This document shows positions 9,347 to 18,943 of a stretch of 64,000 nt of DNA, piece after piece. The DNA is from Shewanella sp. 1CM18E (GTDB lineage Bacteria; Pseudomonadota; Gammaproteobacteria; Enterobacterales; Shewanellaceae), in the NCBI RefSeq assembly GCF_023161665.1, contig NZ_JALNTW010000002.1, forward strand, positions 248,001 to 312,000, written 5' to 3'. The position numbers were made by a program, and so were the translations under genes. Under the pieces are notes generated by a model. That model was not told where the DNA came from. It saw nothing but the letters and a program-made list of their open reading frames with translations, and ran no database searches. Within the stretch, counting starts at the first letter, position 1. Each line of letters starts with the position of its first letter.

Positions 9347-10198
9347 GTGGAACAACTAGCCATTGCCATCGATTTTTTATTAACCCATAAGCTATTGCTT
9401 ACGGTGTTAATCATTATTCTCATTTCAATGATTAAGCGTTTAGTGATCTCTCGCATTCGAGGCGATGTCGCCTTTTTGACAGAGGTACAGCGCAAGTGGA
9501 TGTCTCGCACTAAAAACGGCACCTTCATTTTAATCATTGTCATTCTGTTTATGCTTTGGCAAACAGAGATCAGTAAATTTGCCTTATCTGTAACTGCTAT
9601 TGCGATTGCTTTTGTGGTGGCATCAAAAGAGATTATTCTTTGTTTCACTGGCTCAATTCAACGCGCAAGTTCACGTTCATTTGTGATTGGTGACTGGATT
9701 GAAGTAGGTAAAATCTGTGGTGAAGTGATTGAGCACAACTTGATGGCGACAGTTATTCAAGAAATTGATCTTCACCATGGTCAGTATCACTTTACCGGTA
9801 AAACAGCCACCTTACCCAACAGTATGTTTTTTAGTTATGCCGTTAAAAACCTCAACTTTATGAAGCGCTATGTTTACCATGACTTCAATATCACCGTGGT
9901 TGAGTTTGTTAACTTGTATCCGCTATTCGCTGAATTACATGAGAAGATTGAAGCCCATTGTGAAGAGTTTAGTGAAGTGGCAAAACGCTATAACAGCGTG
10001 ATTGAAAAACATGCGGGTGTGGATTTACCCGGCGCAGAGCCACACATTCATATTACCAGTGGCATTAACGGCGAGCAGTTTGTGCATATTATGATTTTCT
10101 GCCCAACTGAGCAGGCAATTCATTTAGAGCAGTTGATCCGTGAAGACTTTATGATTGCTTATCATGAGGCATTTGGTAAAGACGAGCGAGTTTGCTAA
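9347..10198 (+). CDS. MscS-family mechanosensitive ion channel
   Basis: 283 residues from a GTG start preceded by AGGGG. Three hydrophobic segments (about 12-28, 57-75 and 80-97) are followed by the cytoplasmic beta domain, recognisable from RSFVIGDWIEVGKICGEV and the later TLPNSMFF (canonical MscS has a Pro-Asn turn here). The C-terminal half is a soluble alpha/beta domain rich in Glu and His. The family opens under membrane tension to release solutes during osmotic downshock. The pore helix is not the classic Gly/Ala-rich MscS sequence, so gating may differ. It is a single gene followed by a stem-loop at 10205. Confidence 0.85.
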   Translation: MEQLAIAIDFLLTHKLLLTVLIIILISMIKRLVISRIRGDVAFLTEVQRKWMSRTKNGTFILIIVILFMLWQTEISKFALSVTAIAIAFVVASKEIILCFTGSIQRASSRSFVIGDWIEVGKICGEVIEHNLMATVIQEIDLHHGQYHFTGKTATLPNSMFFSYAVKNLNFMKRYVYHDFNITVVEFVNLYPLFAELHEKIEAHCEEFSEVAKRYNSVIEKHAGVDLPGAEPHIHITSGINGEQFVHIMIFCPTEQAIHLEQLIREDFMIAYHEAFGKDERVC

Positions 10199-10204
10199 AA
10201 GTGG

Positions 10205-10240
10205 ATTCTAGTTAGACTTTAAATAAAGGCTAACTAGAAT
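10205..10240. terminator. Stem-loop after the MscS-family gene
   Basis: An 11-bp perfect inverted repeat (10205-10215 with 10230-10240) has an inner CTTT/AAAG pairing. It lies 6 bp after the stop codon, and only a short T stretch follows. Confidence 0.6.
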
Positions 10241-10767
10241 TTAAACGAAAATATCCTTTAAAAATCTCTAAATGCTGCATAGGCACCTTGCTGCTAAAAC
10301 ATACAAACACACTTTAGACAAAACATTTAAAAACATCTTGCACAGTCCCTGTATAGTTACATTTCCATTTACCATTTTGTCGCACTAGCAATATGAAGTA
10401 GATTAACGACTTAGCAAACCAGAGTTGATAGCTTAAACAACAAAATAGTAAGAGACTTGTGAGCCTATTTGCTTACCTGTTTACTAGAATATTGGCTCAC
10501 CCCATCTTTCACATATTATTGTAACTCGCTATATTTAAAGTATATTTATCGTTTACATGCTTATATAAACTGTGTAGCAATCCAATATGGATTATTGCCT
10601 TGCTTGCCTCCGTGATAGCTCTTTTACTGATAACCTTCATTGCCGTTCAATTTCATGTTACTACTAAAAATGCGGCTTAAGAGTTCGCTGAAAAGACAAT
10701 TGTGGGCTTGCTCCTTTGTCGTTTATTTTAAACTCTTAATAATGTGTCATACGCTAAGTAGGTTTCT
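10241..10767. other. Non-coding stretch before the cupin gene
   Basis: About 530 bp of AT-rich DNA without a credible ORF. The only structure noticed is a 7-bp inverted repeat GTGAGCC/GGCTCAC (10459-10465 with 10494-10500) around a 28-nt loop. An unannotated small RNA is possible, but nothing positive supports one. Confidence 0.4.
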
Positions 10768-11133
10768 ATGCAGAAAATAAATATTGCCGATAAGTTTAAT
10801 CTGTTCCATGAAGAGTGGACTCCTAAAGTCATAGCCAAGTCCAATGGCCAGCTGGTAAAAATAGCCAAAGGCAGTGGTGAACTTGTTTGGCATAAACACG
10901 ATAATGAAGATGAGTTATTTTTAGTGTTTAAAGGACAGCTCACTTTACAGTTAAGGACAGGAAATATTGTGCTTAACCCGGGCGAAATGTACGTTGTTCC
11001 AAAAGGTGTTGAGCACTGCCCTAAAGCACAAGACAACACTCACTTCTTAATGGTTGAGCCTGCATCTACAGCTCATACTGGTGACACTCAAAGTGAGCTT
11101 ACCGTATCATCAGAGCAGCAAAAGTGGATTTAG
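10768..11133 (+). CDS. Cupin-domain protein
   Basis: 121 residues forming a single cupin barrel. Motif 1 (VWHKHDNEDELFLVFKG) supplies His-x-His and Glu, and motif 2 (PGEMYVVPKGVEHCPKA) supplies the last His, so all usual metal ligands are present. Small stand-alone cupins bind Fe, Mn or Zn and act as dioxygenases, isomerases or ligand sensors. No specific reaction can be assigned. It is followed 68 bp later by a LysE/RhtB exporter on the same strand, perhaps co-transcribed. Confidence 0.88.
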   Translation: MQKINIADKFNLFHEEWTPKVIAKSNGQLVKIAKGSGELVWHKHDNEDELFLVFKGQLTLQLRTGNIVLNPGEMYVVPKGVEHCPKAQDNTHFLMVEPASTAHTGDTQSELTVSSEQQKWI

Positions 11134-11201
11134 TGAATAAGTAGAAGTGCAAGCGAGCGCAAATCATCCTCGGAGCGTCATTATTTCAAAGTAGAAAATC
11201 A

Positions 11202-11927
11202 ATGGACATAAATAACATCTTCGCTTTTATTGCAGTAGCAATACTGCTCGTTATCTCACCAGGGCCTAATGGACTCCTTATCGCTAAAACCGTACCTGTT
11301 TCAGGACAAAAAGCCGGTTTTGCCAACATTTGGGGCTTTGTTGCGGCATTTTATGTTCATGGCACACTATCAATTTTTGGTATTTCAATATTACTAGTTC
11401 AATCAGCTCAAGCCTTTTTTATATTTAAAATGTTAGGTGCTGCCTATTTAGTCTGGATAGGGATAAAAGCTATTTATGGTGCTTTCAAGCAAAGCGACAC
11501 ACTCCCGATAAATTCAAGCCATAATAGCCTTAATAATAGCCAAGCCATGGCTATCGCTGAGCCGAAGTCCAAGCTTTTAGCTAGCCCCAAAAATAACGCT
11601 ATTGCTAATTCAGTGGTGGGGGCGGCATCGATGCGCGCAGCATTTTTAGAAGGCTTTATCACCAATGTTTTTAACCCGAAAGTATCTATGTTTTATTTGG
11701 CTGCTTTCCCACAATTCATGCCTAATAGTGAAAGTGCAATCAGTGCTTATGCACTCGTTACAACCCACACTGTGCTTAATTTTATATGGTTTTCAATCAT
11801 GGTTATCATGCTGGCAAAAGTTAAAGACGTGACCAACAGTGCTAGGTTTAAAATGTGGTTAAATTCAATTACGGGTGTGTTTTTTATCGCATTAGGATCA
11901 AAACTAGCGTTCATGAAAAACGCTTAG
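11202..11927 (+). CDS. LysE/RhtB-family amino-acid exporter
   Basis: 241 residues. The N-terminal signature PGPNGLLIAKT and about six transmembrane segments identify an inner-membrane exporter of the LysE/RhtB family, which effluxes amino acids or homoserine lactone-like molecules. It is about 30 residues longer than the usual 205-210. The excess is a hydrophilic Ser/Asn-rich loop at about residues 98-142, between the first three and last three membrane segments. The substrate is not predictable. It sits downstream of a cupin gene. Confidence 0.88.
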   Translation: MDINNIFAFIAVAILLVISPGPNGLLIAKTVPVSGQKAGFANIWGFVAAFYVHGTLSIFGISILLVQSAQAFFIFKMLGAAYLVWIGIKAIYGAFKQSDTLPINSSHNSLNNSQAMAIAEPKSKLLASPKNNAIANSVVGAASMRAAFLEGFITNVFNPKVSMFYLAAFPQFMPNSESAISAYALVTTHTVLNFIWFSIMVIMLAKVKDVTNSARFKMWLNSITGVFFIALGSKLAFMKNA

Positions 11928-12030
11928 TCATTATTGAGTAACACCCTAAAACCACCATAACGCACTGTTTAATAAATACTGTTGATACTCTCAACTGCCG
12001 AGCTTTATCGTTATTAAATTAAACATTAGC

Positions 12031-12070
12031 AATAAAAAACGCAGTGTTGGCTTAACACTGCGTTTGTTAT
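12031..12070. terminator. Bidirectional terminator between the RhtB-like and amphi-Trp genes
   Basis: A perfect 12-bp stem (12037-12048 with 12054-12065) and a 5-nt loop are flanked by A-rich DNA on the left and T-rich DNA on the right. It serves the two convergent genes. Confidence 0.85.
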
Positions 12071-12095
12071 TTCAAGATTGCTCGTAAGCTACAGA

Positions 12096-12317
12096 CTAAT
12101 TTGACCACTTGATCTGAAACTCAATCTCTTCTTCAGAGTCGCCACGTTCATGCTCAATACTGTACGCAGCACGCACTGGCACGTATATGCGCTCACCCGC
12201 TATTTGGATCTCAAACTTTTCACCCGATTCAATCGAATCTGCAAGTCGTCTTAATTTAGCAACGAACTCTTCGTTGCTATAAGTTTTTTCAATATCTCTA
12301 TCAGCCTTCGAACTCAT
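12096..12317 (-). CDS. Amphi-Trp domain protein
   Basis: 73 residues. The tail (FEIQIAGERIYVPVRA, an acidic stretch, then EEIEFQIKW) is the amphi-Trp domain, a short alternating hydrophobic/hydrophilic beta segment ending in a conserved Trp. The N-terminal half is a charged helix (FVAKLRRLADSIESGE). The family is widespread in marine bacteria and archaea but has no established function. The protein is soluble, with no signal peptide, and is a single gene. Confidence 0.75.
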   Translation of the reverse strand: MSSKADRDIEKTYSNEEFVAKLRRLADSIESGEKFEIQIAGERIYVPVRAAYSIEHERGDSEEEIEFQIKWSN

Positions 12318-12438
12318 TTAGTACTCCTATCTTTCTTAAAACGTCAGTAATAAACATCATCAGTGATTAGCAACGTACAGTATTAGCCTGCGCTCAGTTT
12401 TTAAATGATTATTTATCAGCACTGTAAGCTAAGCTTGG

Positions 12439-12933
12439 TTAATCAAGCTTTAACCATACTTCAACCTCTTTAACCTTGCCCTCTTCCGTACGTTTGGTAT
12501 GCCACTTATTACCTTTAAGCTCATAAGTAAAGGCAAATGATGTACCAGGCTTTACCCCAAAAGAATTAAGCTCTGGATACTCCACGTAATCACTTTGACT
12601 AAATTGATAGCTGCCTGTGCCAGCGGCCCAAAACTCATTAACAGGCTCCTCAGCGGTGCCGATATTTTTTACTGTAGTAAAGCTAAAATGCTTTGCTGAG
12701 ATCACCTTAATGGCGCTGAGCTTTAAATCAGCATAATCAATCCATTGGCCTTTGCCATCTAAATACTTACCAGACACTAGCTGCCAACTGCCCACTAAAG
12801 GATTTTCAGTAGCATGAACGGGCATTAACGCACCGACAATTAGCATCAGCAGTAGATAAAATGGTGCTAACAAGCGACTATTAAATTTAGGTTTGAGGCT
12901 AGATAAATTGGACTGATTAAATTGAGCAAACAT
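12439..12933 (-). CDS. Exported lipocalin-like domain protein, function unknown
   Basis: 164 residues. A long N-region and a hydrophobic stretch (about residues 24-38) ending near PVHATE indicate export. The mature part opens with NPLVGSWQLVSGKY, the typical first strand of lipocalin-like/DUF domains. It continues as a beta-rich barrel with Trp and Tyr residues and ends KEVEVWLKLD. It is probably periplasmic and may bind a small hydrophobic ligand. A start further in (for example at the Met at residue 30) would give a more standard signal peptide, so the N-terminus is uncertain. Confidence 0.6.
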   Translation of the reverse strand: MFAQFNQSNLSSLKPKFNSRLLAPFYLLLMLIVGALMPVHATENPLVGSWQLVSGKYLDGKGQWIDYADLKLSAIKVISAKHFSFTTVKNIGTAEEPVNEFWAAGTGSYQFSQSDYVEYPELNSFGVKPGTSFAFTYELKGNKWHTKRTEEGKVKEVEVWLKLD

Positions 12934-13006
12934 TCGGATATTTCCCTTCCTTAAATTGAATAAAAGCGCCTATTGCTATTGATATATTTAAAATCAATAA
13001 CGGCTA

Positions 13007-13411
13007 TTAATCGTATATTTCACTAATGCCCTTAAGCGTTACCCACTGATGACAGCGCGTTTGATAAACCGCGACTGTAGGAGCAAATAATTCATCGATA
13101 TTGGGAACCTGCTCACTAAAGTTACCAAGCGGTATGGCGATAACATCGGCCATTGCATCTAGAGTGAACCAAAGAGTATTGCCACATTCAGGGCAAAAAA
13201 AATGACGGATTGTCGAGCCTGAATCGCCCATACGCTGATAAGTTTTACTATGACCTTTTACGGTTACACAATCATTGGGAAATCGTGCTTGTACGCCAAA
13301 AGCGCTACCTGTTCGTTTTTGACAAGCGTGGCAGTGACACACTGATACCCGAGAAGGATTGCCTGTTACTGACAATGAAAGTTGGCCACAACTACAGCTA
13401 GCTTGAAGCAT
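13007..13411 (-). CDS. GFA-family (Mss4-like) zinc protein
   Basis: 134 residues. The zinc-binding pattern of the glutathione-dependent formaldehyde-activating (GFA) fold is complete: CSCG near residue 6, CHCHACQKRTGSAFG near 25-39, and CPECGNTLWF near 93. Characterised members include Gfa, which condenses glutathione with formaldehyde, but most are unassigned paralogues, so formaldehyde detoxification here is only a possibility. The protein is cytosolic and is not in an obvious operon. Confidence 0.85.
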   Translation of the reverse strand: MLQASCSCGQLSLSVTGNPSRVSVCHCHACQKRTGSAFGVQARFPNDCVTVKGHSKTYQRMGDSGSTIRHFFCPECGNTLWFTLDAMADVIAIPLGNFSEQVPNIDELFAPTVAVYQTRCHQWVTLKGISEIYD

Positions 13412-13732
13412 AATATATCCTTATATTTGCCAATTACTTAAATGCGGTTTAGATCAATTAACTAAAAGCCAATGCATAAAACATCACTAATACAATGAAA
13501 AATAGTGAAGATTGATGATTAAACCGCATAGAAACGTATTTGTGTTGCATACCATAACAAATATTCCCACGGTATGACCACAGCTTTGAGCCAATTAACA
13601 TCCCTAAGCAAATAAGCAGCCTTGAGCGAACGAAACTAATAGCCTTGAGCGAACTAACTGCCTTGGAATATAAAAATCCGTAAACGTATTATTCGACAAT
13701 ATTAGTAATCGAAAAAACACTAATATCAAAGA
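13412..13732. other. Intergenic region downstream of oleD, with direct repeats
   Basis: 321 bp with no gene. Two exact copies of AGCCTTGAGCGAAC (13618-13631 and 13641-13654) are 23 bp apart, and a diverged third copy lies near 13582. An 8-bp inverted repeat ATATTAGT/ACTAATAT (13699-13726) just after the oleD stop could act as a weak terminator. Confidence 0.45.
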
Positions 13733-14887
13733 TTAATTTAACGAACGCTTAAGCTCCGCCATGCCCTCATCAATACTCACTAACGCGCTATAACCTAAAT
13801 CGTGCTTAGCTGCGCTAATATCGAAATAGTGACTGGTTGACAGCTGCCGGGCGACAAAGCGCGTCATAATCGGCTCATCTTGTTTGCCTAACAAACCATA
13901 TACCGACTCAAGTATACAGCCTGCAACATAAGCGAGCTGAGTCGGTACACGCTTAGTCACAGGTGGGAGATCCTTACAAGCAAGGATTTTATTGAGCATT
14001 GCCGCCATCGTTATCGGCTCATCATTACTTAAATAATAGGCTTTACCTGCACACGCAGTTTGGCTTGGGCTGAAATCTTGCTCGCCATTATTATTGCTCA
14101 AAGCCACGGCCGCCAAAATATGCGCATAAGCGGCGTTGCCTACATAAATGGTATCAACCAACTTATCTTGCTTACCCACCAGCTTTAATCTGCCTTTTAC
14201 AGCTCGTTCTAACACCCGCGGCACAAGATGGGGATCATTCGGGCCCCAAATAAGGTGCGGCCTTAATGCGGTAGTACCAAGTTGCTTACCGTTACTCAGT
14301 AAATCACCATTAGCTGCTAGCATCATTTTTTCTGCTATCGCTTTAGACTCACCATAAAAGTTTAAGAAATTGGCTGCGTATGGTGCAGACTCGTCATTGC
14401 CGTTCTCATCAATACCAGCAAAGGTTACACTTGGGGTACTGGTATAAACTAAATGAGCGATATTAGCGTGTTTACAAGCACTAATAATAAAGCGTGCACC
14501 ATTAACATTAGGCGAATAATAACTTTGCTTACAGCCCCACACTCCAGCTTTTGAAGCAACATGAAACACCAAATCGCAGCCTTGCATTGCATTAAGTAAC
14601 GCTTGCTCGTCGGCAATGTCACCCTTAACCATGTTTACACCCATCGCATTTAGCCTTGGGTAATCCCCACGGGCAAAACCAGTGACGTTAATCCCTGCTG
14701 CAATGAGTCGCTTGCATATTGCCTCACCTAAAAAGCCGCCAGCACCAGTAACAAAAGCATGGCTGACATTTTGCTTTAGTGCGGTTAATGCCGCTTGCTC
14801 TTGAGGAAGTAACTGATTGAACTCGCTAGTTGAGTAAGTAGCTTTAGTCGCAGTGCTAGCACTAGATGAGGTAACTGTGGCAGACAA
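13733..14887 (-). CDS. oleD: OleD, 2-alkyl-3-oxoalkanoate reductase
   Basis: 384 residues, an extended short-chain dehydrogenase of the 3-beta-HSD type. It has the Rossmann motif VTGAGGFLGEAI (about 46-57) and the catalytic YGESK (Tyr178, Lys182) with a preceding Ser/Thr cluster. OleD reduces the OleA product to a 2-alkyl-3-hydroxyalkanoic acid using NADPH. It is last in the oleA-B-C-D order, starting 6 bp after the oleC stop, which suggests translational coupling. The Ser/Thr-rich first 25 residues look like a dispensable tail. Assignment rests on family motifs plus the intact cluster. Confidence 0.92.
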   Translation of the reverse strand: MSATVTSSSASTATKATYSTSEFNQLLPQEQAALTALKQNVSHAFVTGAGGFLGEAICKRLIAAGINVTGFARGDYPRLNAMGVNMVKGDIADEQALLNAMQGCDLVFHVASKAGVWGCKQSYYSPNVNGARFIISACKHANIAHLVYTSTPSVTFAGIDENGNDESAPYAANFLNFYGESKAIAEKMMLAANGDLLSNGKQLGTTALRPHLIWGPNDPHLVPRVLERAVKGRLKLVGKQDKLVDTIYVGNAAYAHILAAVALSNNNGEQDFSPSQTACAGKAYYLSNDEPITMAAMLNKILACKDLPPVTKRVPTQLAYVAGCILESVYGLLGKQDEPIMTRFVARQLSTSHYFDISAAKHDLGYSALVSIDEGMAELKRSLN

Positions 14888-14893
14888 GATGCA

Positions 14894-16612
14894 CTATTCC
14901 TTAATTTGTTTTTGCGCCCACACCGCAAGTTTCTCTCTAAAGATCTTGGCGTTATGGCGGATATCAACCGGAAAATCGGGATGAATTAAAAAGCGTTCAA
15001 TCCCTTGAGTTTGCGCATGTTGCTCGGCAATCGCTTTTAGCTCGCTATAGAGCACGCCCGATAATGAGCAAGCAACCGATTGCTTCAGCTCAATGCATAT
15101 TAATGGCGTGGTTTTACCAGCAACCACCACACCAACTAATGCGCTGCGCTTCACATCGCTATGGGTATTAAAAATACGCTCACACGGAATAGAGTAATAA
15201 CGTTTTGGTTGATTCTTGGTGGCAGGTAACGCATCGGCATCAACCCTGTGAGCTTTACGGCCGCACATCCACAGTAAACCGTCACTATCGAGATAACCGA
15301 GGTCGCCCATGCGGTGGCGTATGTTGTCCCCATCTTGAATTTTTGCAACTTGGGTGGCACTGTCACGCTGATAGTAACTCGCGCTCACCATCGGCCCTTT
15401 TACAACGATTTCACCGATTTGATTAGCAGGTAGACACAACTCATTGTACCAGCTTGTAATCGGCTGCTCGTCAATATCAATAATGGCAATATCAACTCCA
15501 TCGATAGCTCGGCCAACACAAATACCGCCACCGTTATCGGTTATTGCCGTGGTGTTAAACAACTCACTACTGGCCATTTTACTAATAGGTAGCGATTCAG
15601 TGGCGCCATAAGAGTTAAGCACTTCAACACCGCTATTAAGCATTTTGCTAAAGCGCTTTATCGATGAAATGGTTGCTGGCGCACCTGCAGAAATGACTCG
15701 TTTGATAAAAGAAAGCTGATGAGACTTTTGTTCACCCGCTTGGCCGAGACGCTCGATAAGCGCTGGATTAACAAACATATTACTGCATTGATATTTTTCA
15801 ATTGCAGCAAAGATAAATTCTGGATTAGCTGTAATAGGCTTGCTGGCATCCATATCAGGCACAATCGATGCCATACCAAGTGCTGGGCCAAATAAAGAAA
15901 ATAATGGGAATGTGGCTAAGTCACGCTCACTAGGTTTTATTTGATAGTCATTTTTCAGCGCAGTAATTTGCGCCTCAAACATCTTATGTGAATACACCAC
16001 ACCTTTGGGTGTGCCAGTGCTACCGCTAGTAAACAAAATGGCTGCCATTGCATCGCTATCTAACCATCGCATGGCAAAGGGCTTATCTGTTGCCCCATGG
16101 GCAGCTACAACGCTTGCTAAATCTTTAGCGCCTGTTAATGCGTTTAGCCATTTACTGCCGCCGACATTAATCTTAAATTTAACGCTGGATTTTCCCCATC
16201 CAAATAAACGTCTGGCAATATGCGCTTTAGGTATACCGATAAAAGCGTCGGGTTTTGACTCAATAAAGCATTGCTTAAGGTTTTTCACGCCCATGCCGGG
16301 GTCAACCAAAATAGGAATTATTCCTGCTTTAAAAAGTGCAAAGGTTAAGCAAAAAAAGTCGATACTTGGTGTGACCATCAACACGGCTTTCATACCTGGT
16401 TGTAAACCATGATGCACCAGCGCAGCGGCAAGTGTATCGCTTTTACGATGCAAGGTTTGAAAGTCCATCTCTTGGTATTGCAAGCTACTTAGCGAGCGAC
16501 CGTTTGATTGCTGCACGGCAACCGCAAGTGATGTAGGAATAGTTTCAGCGGCGCTAACTAAATGACGGCACAAATTTGCGCCGTCATTGTTAATATTACT
16601 CTGACTTACCAT
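14894..16612 (-). CDS. oleC: OleC, beta-lactone synthetase (AMP-forming ligase family)
   Basis: 572 residues, an ANL-superfamily adenylating enzyme. The phosphate-binding loop [13 protein letters not shown] lies at about 194-206, with further motifs [10 protein letters not shown] and MGDLGYLD. In ole clusters it activates the 2-alkyl-3-hydroxy acid with ATP and closes a cis-beta-lactone rather than forming a CoA thioester. It is a stand-alone protein, unlike the OleBC fusion of some actinobacteria. It begins 5 bp after oleB and ends 6 bp before oleD. The protein is cytosolic and probably assembles with OleB and OleD. Confidence 0.93.
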   Translation of the reverse strand: MVSQSNINNDGANLCRHLVSAAETIPTSLAVAVQQSNGRSLSSLQYQEMDFQTLHRKSDTLAAALVHHGLQPGMKAVLMVTPSIDFFCLTFALFKAGIIPILVDPGMGVKNLKQCFIESKPDAFIGIPKAHIARRLFGWGKSSVKFKINVGGSKWLNALTGAKDLASVVAAHGATDKPFAMRWLDSDAMAAILFTSGSTGTPKGVVYSHKMFEAQITALKNDYQIKPSERDLATFPLFSLFGPALGMASIVPDMDASKPITANPEFIFAAIEKYQCSNMFVNPALIERLGQAGEQKSHQLSFIKRVISAGAPATISSIKRFSKMLNSGVEVLNSYGATESLPISKMASSELFNTTAITDNGGGICVGRAIDGVDIAIIDIDEQPITSWYNELCLPANQIGEIVVKGPMVSASYYQRDSATQVAKIQDGDNIRHRMGDLGYLDSDGLLWMCGRKAHRVDADALPATKNQPKRYYSIPCERIFNTHSDVKRSALVGVVVAGKTTPLICIELKQSVACSLSGVLYSELKAIAEQHAQTQGIERFLIHPDFPVDIRHNAKIFREKLAVWAQKQIKE

Positions 16613-16617
16613 AGCGA

Positions 16618-17529
16618 CTAAGCTACCGATTCTTGCTTAATGTCTGTAGGCGCCTCGGTTTCGGCAATAAAGTCTTTAATATGACCAATTACTTCGTCGC
16701 TGGCATCTTCAAGAATGTAATGACCGCAATCAGCAAACTCATGCACTTTGGCATGTGGCATTCTTTGCTTCCATTCAGTTAAGAAGTGTTTGTCGAATAC
16801 AAAGTCTTGTAAGCCCCAACAGATCACCGTTGGCACCTGTTGGAATTGAGACAAACTAGCTGCAATATCTGAGACTAAATCGTAATTACGGTCACCCGGC
16901 TTTAACGGAATATCTTGTACAAAGCGCAGTGTCGAAATACGGTTTGCCCATGAATTGAATGGTGCCACATAAGCTTCACGAATATCTTTATGCATCCGTT
17001 TACGTTTTACACCTACATAAGATGCTGCCGATGAAAATGCGTTAAAACCGCGAACAAGAAAAGTCCCTAACGCAGTGTTGCGACAAATAGATAAAGCCCA
17101 AGGAAACGGCTTAGTAACTGGCAGATGGAATGCACCAGTATTAAGGATCACCAACCGCTTAATACGTTCTGGATAACGCGCAGCGTAACCCATGCCTATC
17201 ATGCCGCCCCAATCGTGAACCACTAGAGTAATATTTTGTGTTACATCTAGATGTTCAAGCAAAGCTTCTAAATCATCAATGCGGTTTTTAAGAGTGTAAT
17301 CATAGCCACTGTCATCGGGCTTATCTGATAAGCCACAGCCAATATGATCAGGCACAATACATTGATGCTTGTCGCTTAATGCACTGATCAAATTACGGTA
17401 ATAGAAAGACCAGCTAGGGTTACCATGTACCATAACAACAGGCTCGCCTTGACCTTCGTTAACGTACTGAAGCTTATTACCGTTTCTATCTAAATAATTG
17501 CGTTTAAATGGGTGCAGAGTGTCTAGCAT
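16618..17529 (-). CDS. oleB: OleB, beta-lactone decarboxylase (alpha/beta hydrolase)
   Basis: 303 residues, related to haloalkane dehalogenases. The nucleophile elbow VVHDWGG places Asp106 as nucleophile, HGNPSW (35-40) forms the oxyanion region, and His270 in DCGHYILED completes the catalytic set. OleB opens the beta-lactone made by OleC and releases CO2 and the cis-olefin. Because it uses Asp rather than Ser, a dehalogenase annotation is a common mistake for this family. The cluster context supports OleB. Confidence 0.92.
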   Translation of the reverse strand: MLDTLHPFKRNYLDRNGNKLQYVNEGQGEPVVMVHGNPSWSFYYRNLISALSDKHQCIVPDHIGCGLSDKPDDSGYDYTLKNRIDDLEALLEHLDVTQNITLVVHDWGGMIGMGYAARYPERIKRLVILNTGAFHLPVTKPFPWALSICRNTALGTFLVRGFNAFSSAASYVGVKRKRMHKDIREAYVAPFNSWANRISTLRFVQDIPLKPGDRNYDLVSDIAASLSQFQQVPTVICWGLQDFVFDKHFLTEWKQRMPHAKVHEFADCGHYILEDASDEVIGHIKDFIAETEAPTDIKQESVA

Positions 17530-17579
17530 GACGTTTCCTATCTTTCTTATACTTATCGGACGCTGTGTAAGTTAAGGGG

Positions 17580-17624
17580 GCAAACTTAGCGTTTGCAGAC
17601 AACAACGCGAGCAGTGTCCGCGTT
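17580..17624 (-). promoter_or_regulatory. Two stem-loops between oleA and oleB
   Basis: The 104-bp oleA-oleB gap holds GCAAAC/GTTTGC (17580-17585 with 17591-17596) and AACGCG/CGCGTT (17604-17609 with 17619-17624). The other ole junctions are only 5-6 bp. The hairpins may set the ratio of OleA to the OleBCD proteins. Confidence 0.45.
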
Positions 17625-17633
17625 AATCATGCC

Positions 17634-18683
17634 TTACCACTTAAGGCCTAACATCATGCAGTTCAAACCACTGCCTATTCCTAAAAAGCTCACTTGGTCA
17701 CCGCTTTTCAAAAAGCCTTGATCGTGTGCCATTGCCGCAGTAACAGGCAAAGATACTGTGCCCATGTTGCCCAGCAACTTATAGGTTGGAAACTCTTTCT
17801 CTTCTGGAATATTTAGTGCACTAAGTACATTGCGGCGGTTAGAGGCGCCCACTTGGTGACAAATAACTTTATCGACTTGCTCAACTAACCAGTTACGTTG
17901 CTCAAGGAAGTGACTCCAAGTATGACGAGCAAGCTCCACACCTTCTTTTAACAGCGCGACACCGTTAGTACGCATAAATTCGCGATACAGTTGAGGACCT
18001 GCTTCTTCAAGACCCCACTGGCATAGATCGTAATGCTGCGGCGCCGACAGATGGCTAGCACCTAATAACTGATGTTGACGGTTACCTTTAAGGTTTAAAC
18101 TGCCATCTGTTAGCAATACAGCAACTGCGCCAGAGCCACCGGTTAAGGTTGCTAACGACTGGGCATAGTTTTGCATTGTTGGCTCAGCAAGCATTTTATC
18201 AATAGTGATATCAACAATATGACGAGCAGACTCACAAGAGACCACTAGGCCGGCTTTAATTTGACCCAGTTCAATACGGTTAGCGATATCTAAAATGCCC
18301 GAAAGCACACCCAAACAGGCGTTGCTGATATCGTAAATAGCGGTGTCTTTAGAGACGCCAAGCTCGGCGGCAATACGGCAAGCAGTAGCAGGCTCATGTT
18401 GATCACGGCATACACCGGTATAAACCACTGCGCCTAAATCGCTTATCTGCACGTCAGTTTCAGCAATGGTTTTATGGGCTGCAGCTAATGCACCATCAGA
18501 TAAACGGTGCCCTTTAGGCCACCAGCGTCTTTCATGTATTCCCGTTAACGTGGCAAGCTGCCCCATTGGAATACGAAACTTTTGGTATAAAGGCGCTAAA
18601 CGCGATTCAAGCTCCGAAGTCGACACAACTTCTGGCGCTAGCTCGTAGGCCATACTATTAATAAAAACGCGGGAATATTTCAT
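17634..18683 (-). CDS. oleA: OleA, acyl-CoA condensing thiolase-fold enzyme
   Basis: 349 residues, resembling FabH/KAS III. The nucleophile Cys123 is in DISNACLGVLSG, and Glu97 (in DQHEPA) matches the glutamate that reaches across the dimer in Xanthomonas OleA. The late GNMGTVSLP carries the conserved Asn. OleA joins two fatty acyl-CoA chains head to head to a 2-alkyl-3-oxoacid, the first step of olefin synthesis. In Shewanella the final product is a polyunsaturated C31 hydrocarbon made from polyunsaturated chains. It is first in the operon, and its promoter should lie in 18684-18943. Confidence 0.94.
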   Translation of the reverse strand: MKYSRVFINSMAYELAPEVVSTSELESRLAPLYQKFRIPMGQLATLTGIHERRWWPKGHRLSDGALAAAHKTIAETDVQISDLGAVVYTGVCRDQHEPATACRIAAELGVSKDTAIYDISNACLGVLSGILDIANRIELGQIKAGLVVSCESARHIVDITIDKMLAEPTMQNYAQSLATLTGGSGAVAVLLTDGSLNLKGNRQHQLLGASHLSAPQHYDLCQWGLEEAGPQLYREFMRTNGVALLKEGVELARHTWSHFLEQRNWLVEQVDKVICHQVGASNRRNVLSALNIPEEKEFPTYKLLGNMGTVSLPVTAAMAHDQGFLKSGDQVSFLGIGSGLNCMMLGLKW

Positions 18684-18943
18684 GAAACTGCTTTTAGTCG
18701 CTCACAAGATTGGCGGATTAACAGCCTATCAAGATTGTTATTTATTATTAACCAGCCATTTGAGCAAGAAAATCCCAATGATTCAATAAAAAACCGCATT
18801 ACATCGCTCTTTTAATCTGATCTATCTTAGACTTTACTTGAAAAATGGCGTCACTTTTCGCGCGGATTCAATCACAGCTAACTTAATTACAACTTAATAA
18901 ACAATTTGTTACGACAAGATTAAATTAAGCTAGCCTAGAATTA

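Noticed and set aside
16005..16412. 135-codon open frame opposite oleC
   Set aside because: It overlaps the adenylation core of oleC on the other strand, with no independent evidence.
16618..17529. Annotating the alpha/beta hydrolase as haloalkane dehalogenase
   Set aside because: The Asp nucleophile is shared with dehalogenases, but its place between oleA and oleC identifies OleB.
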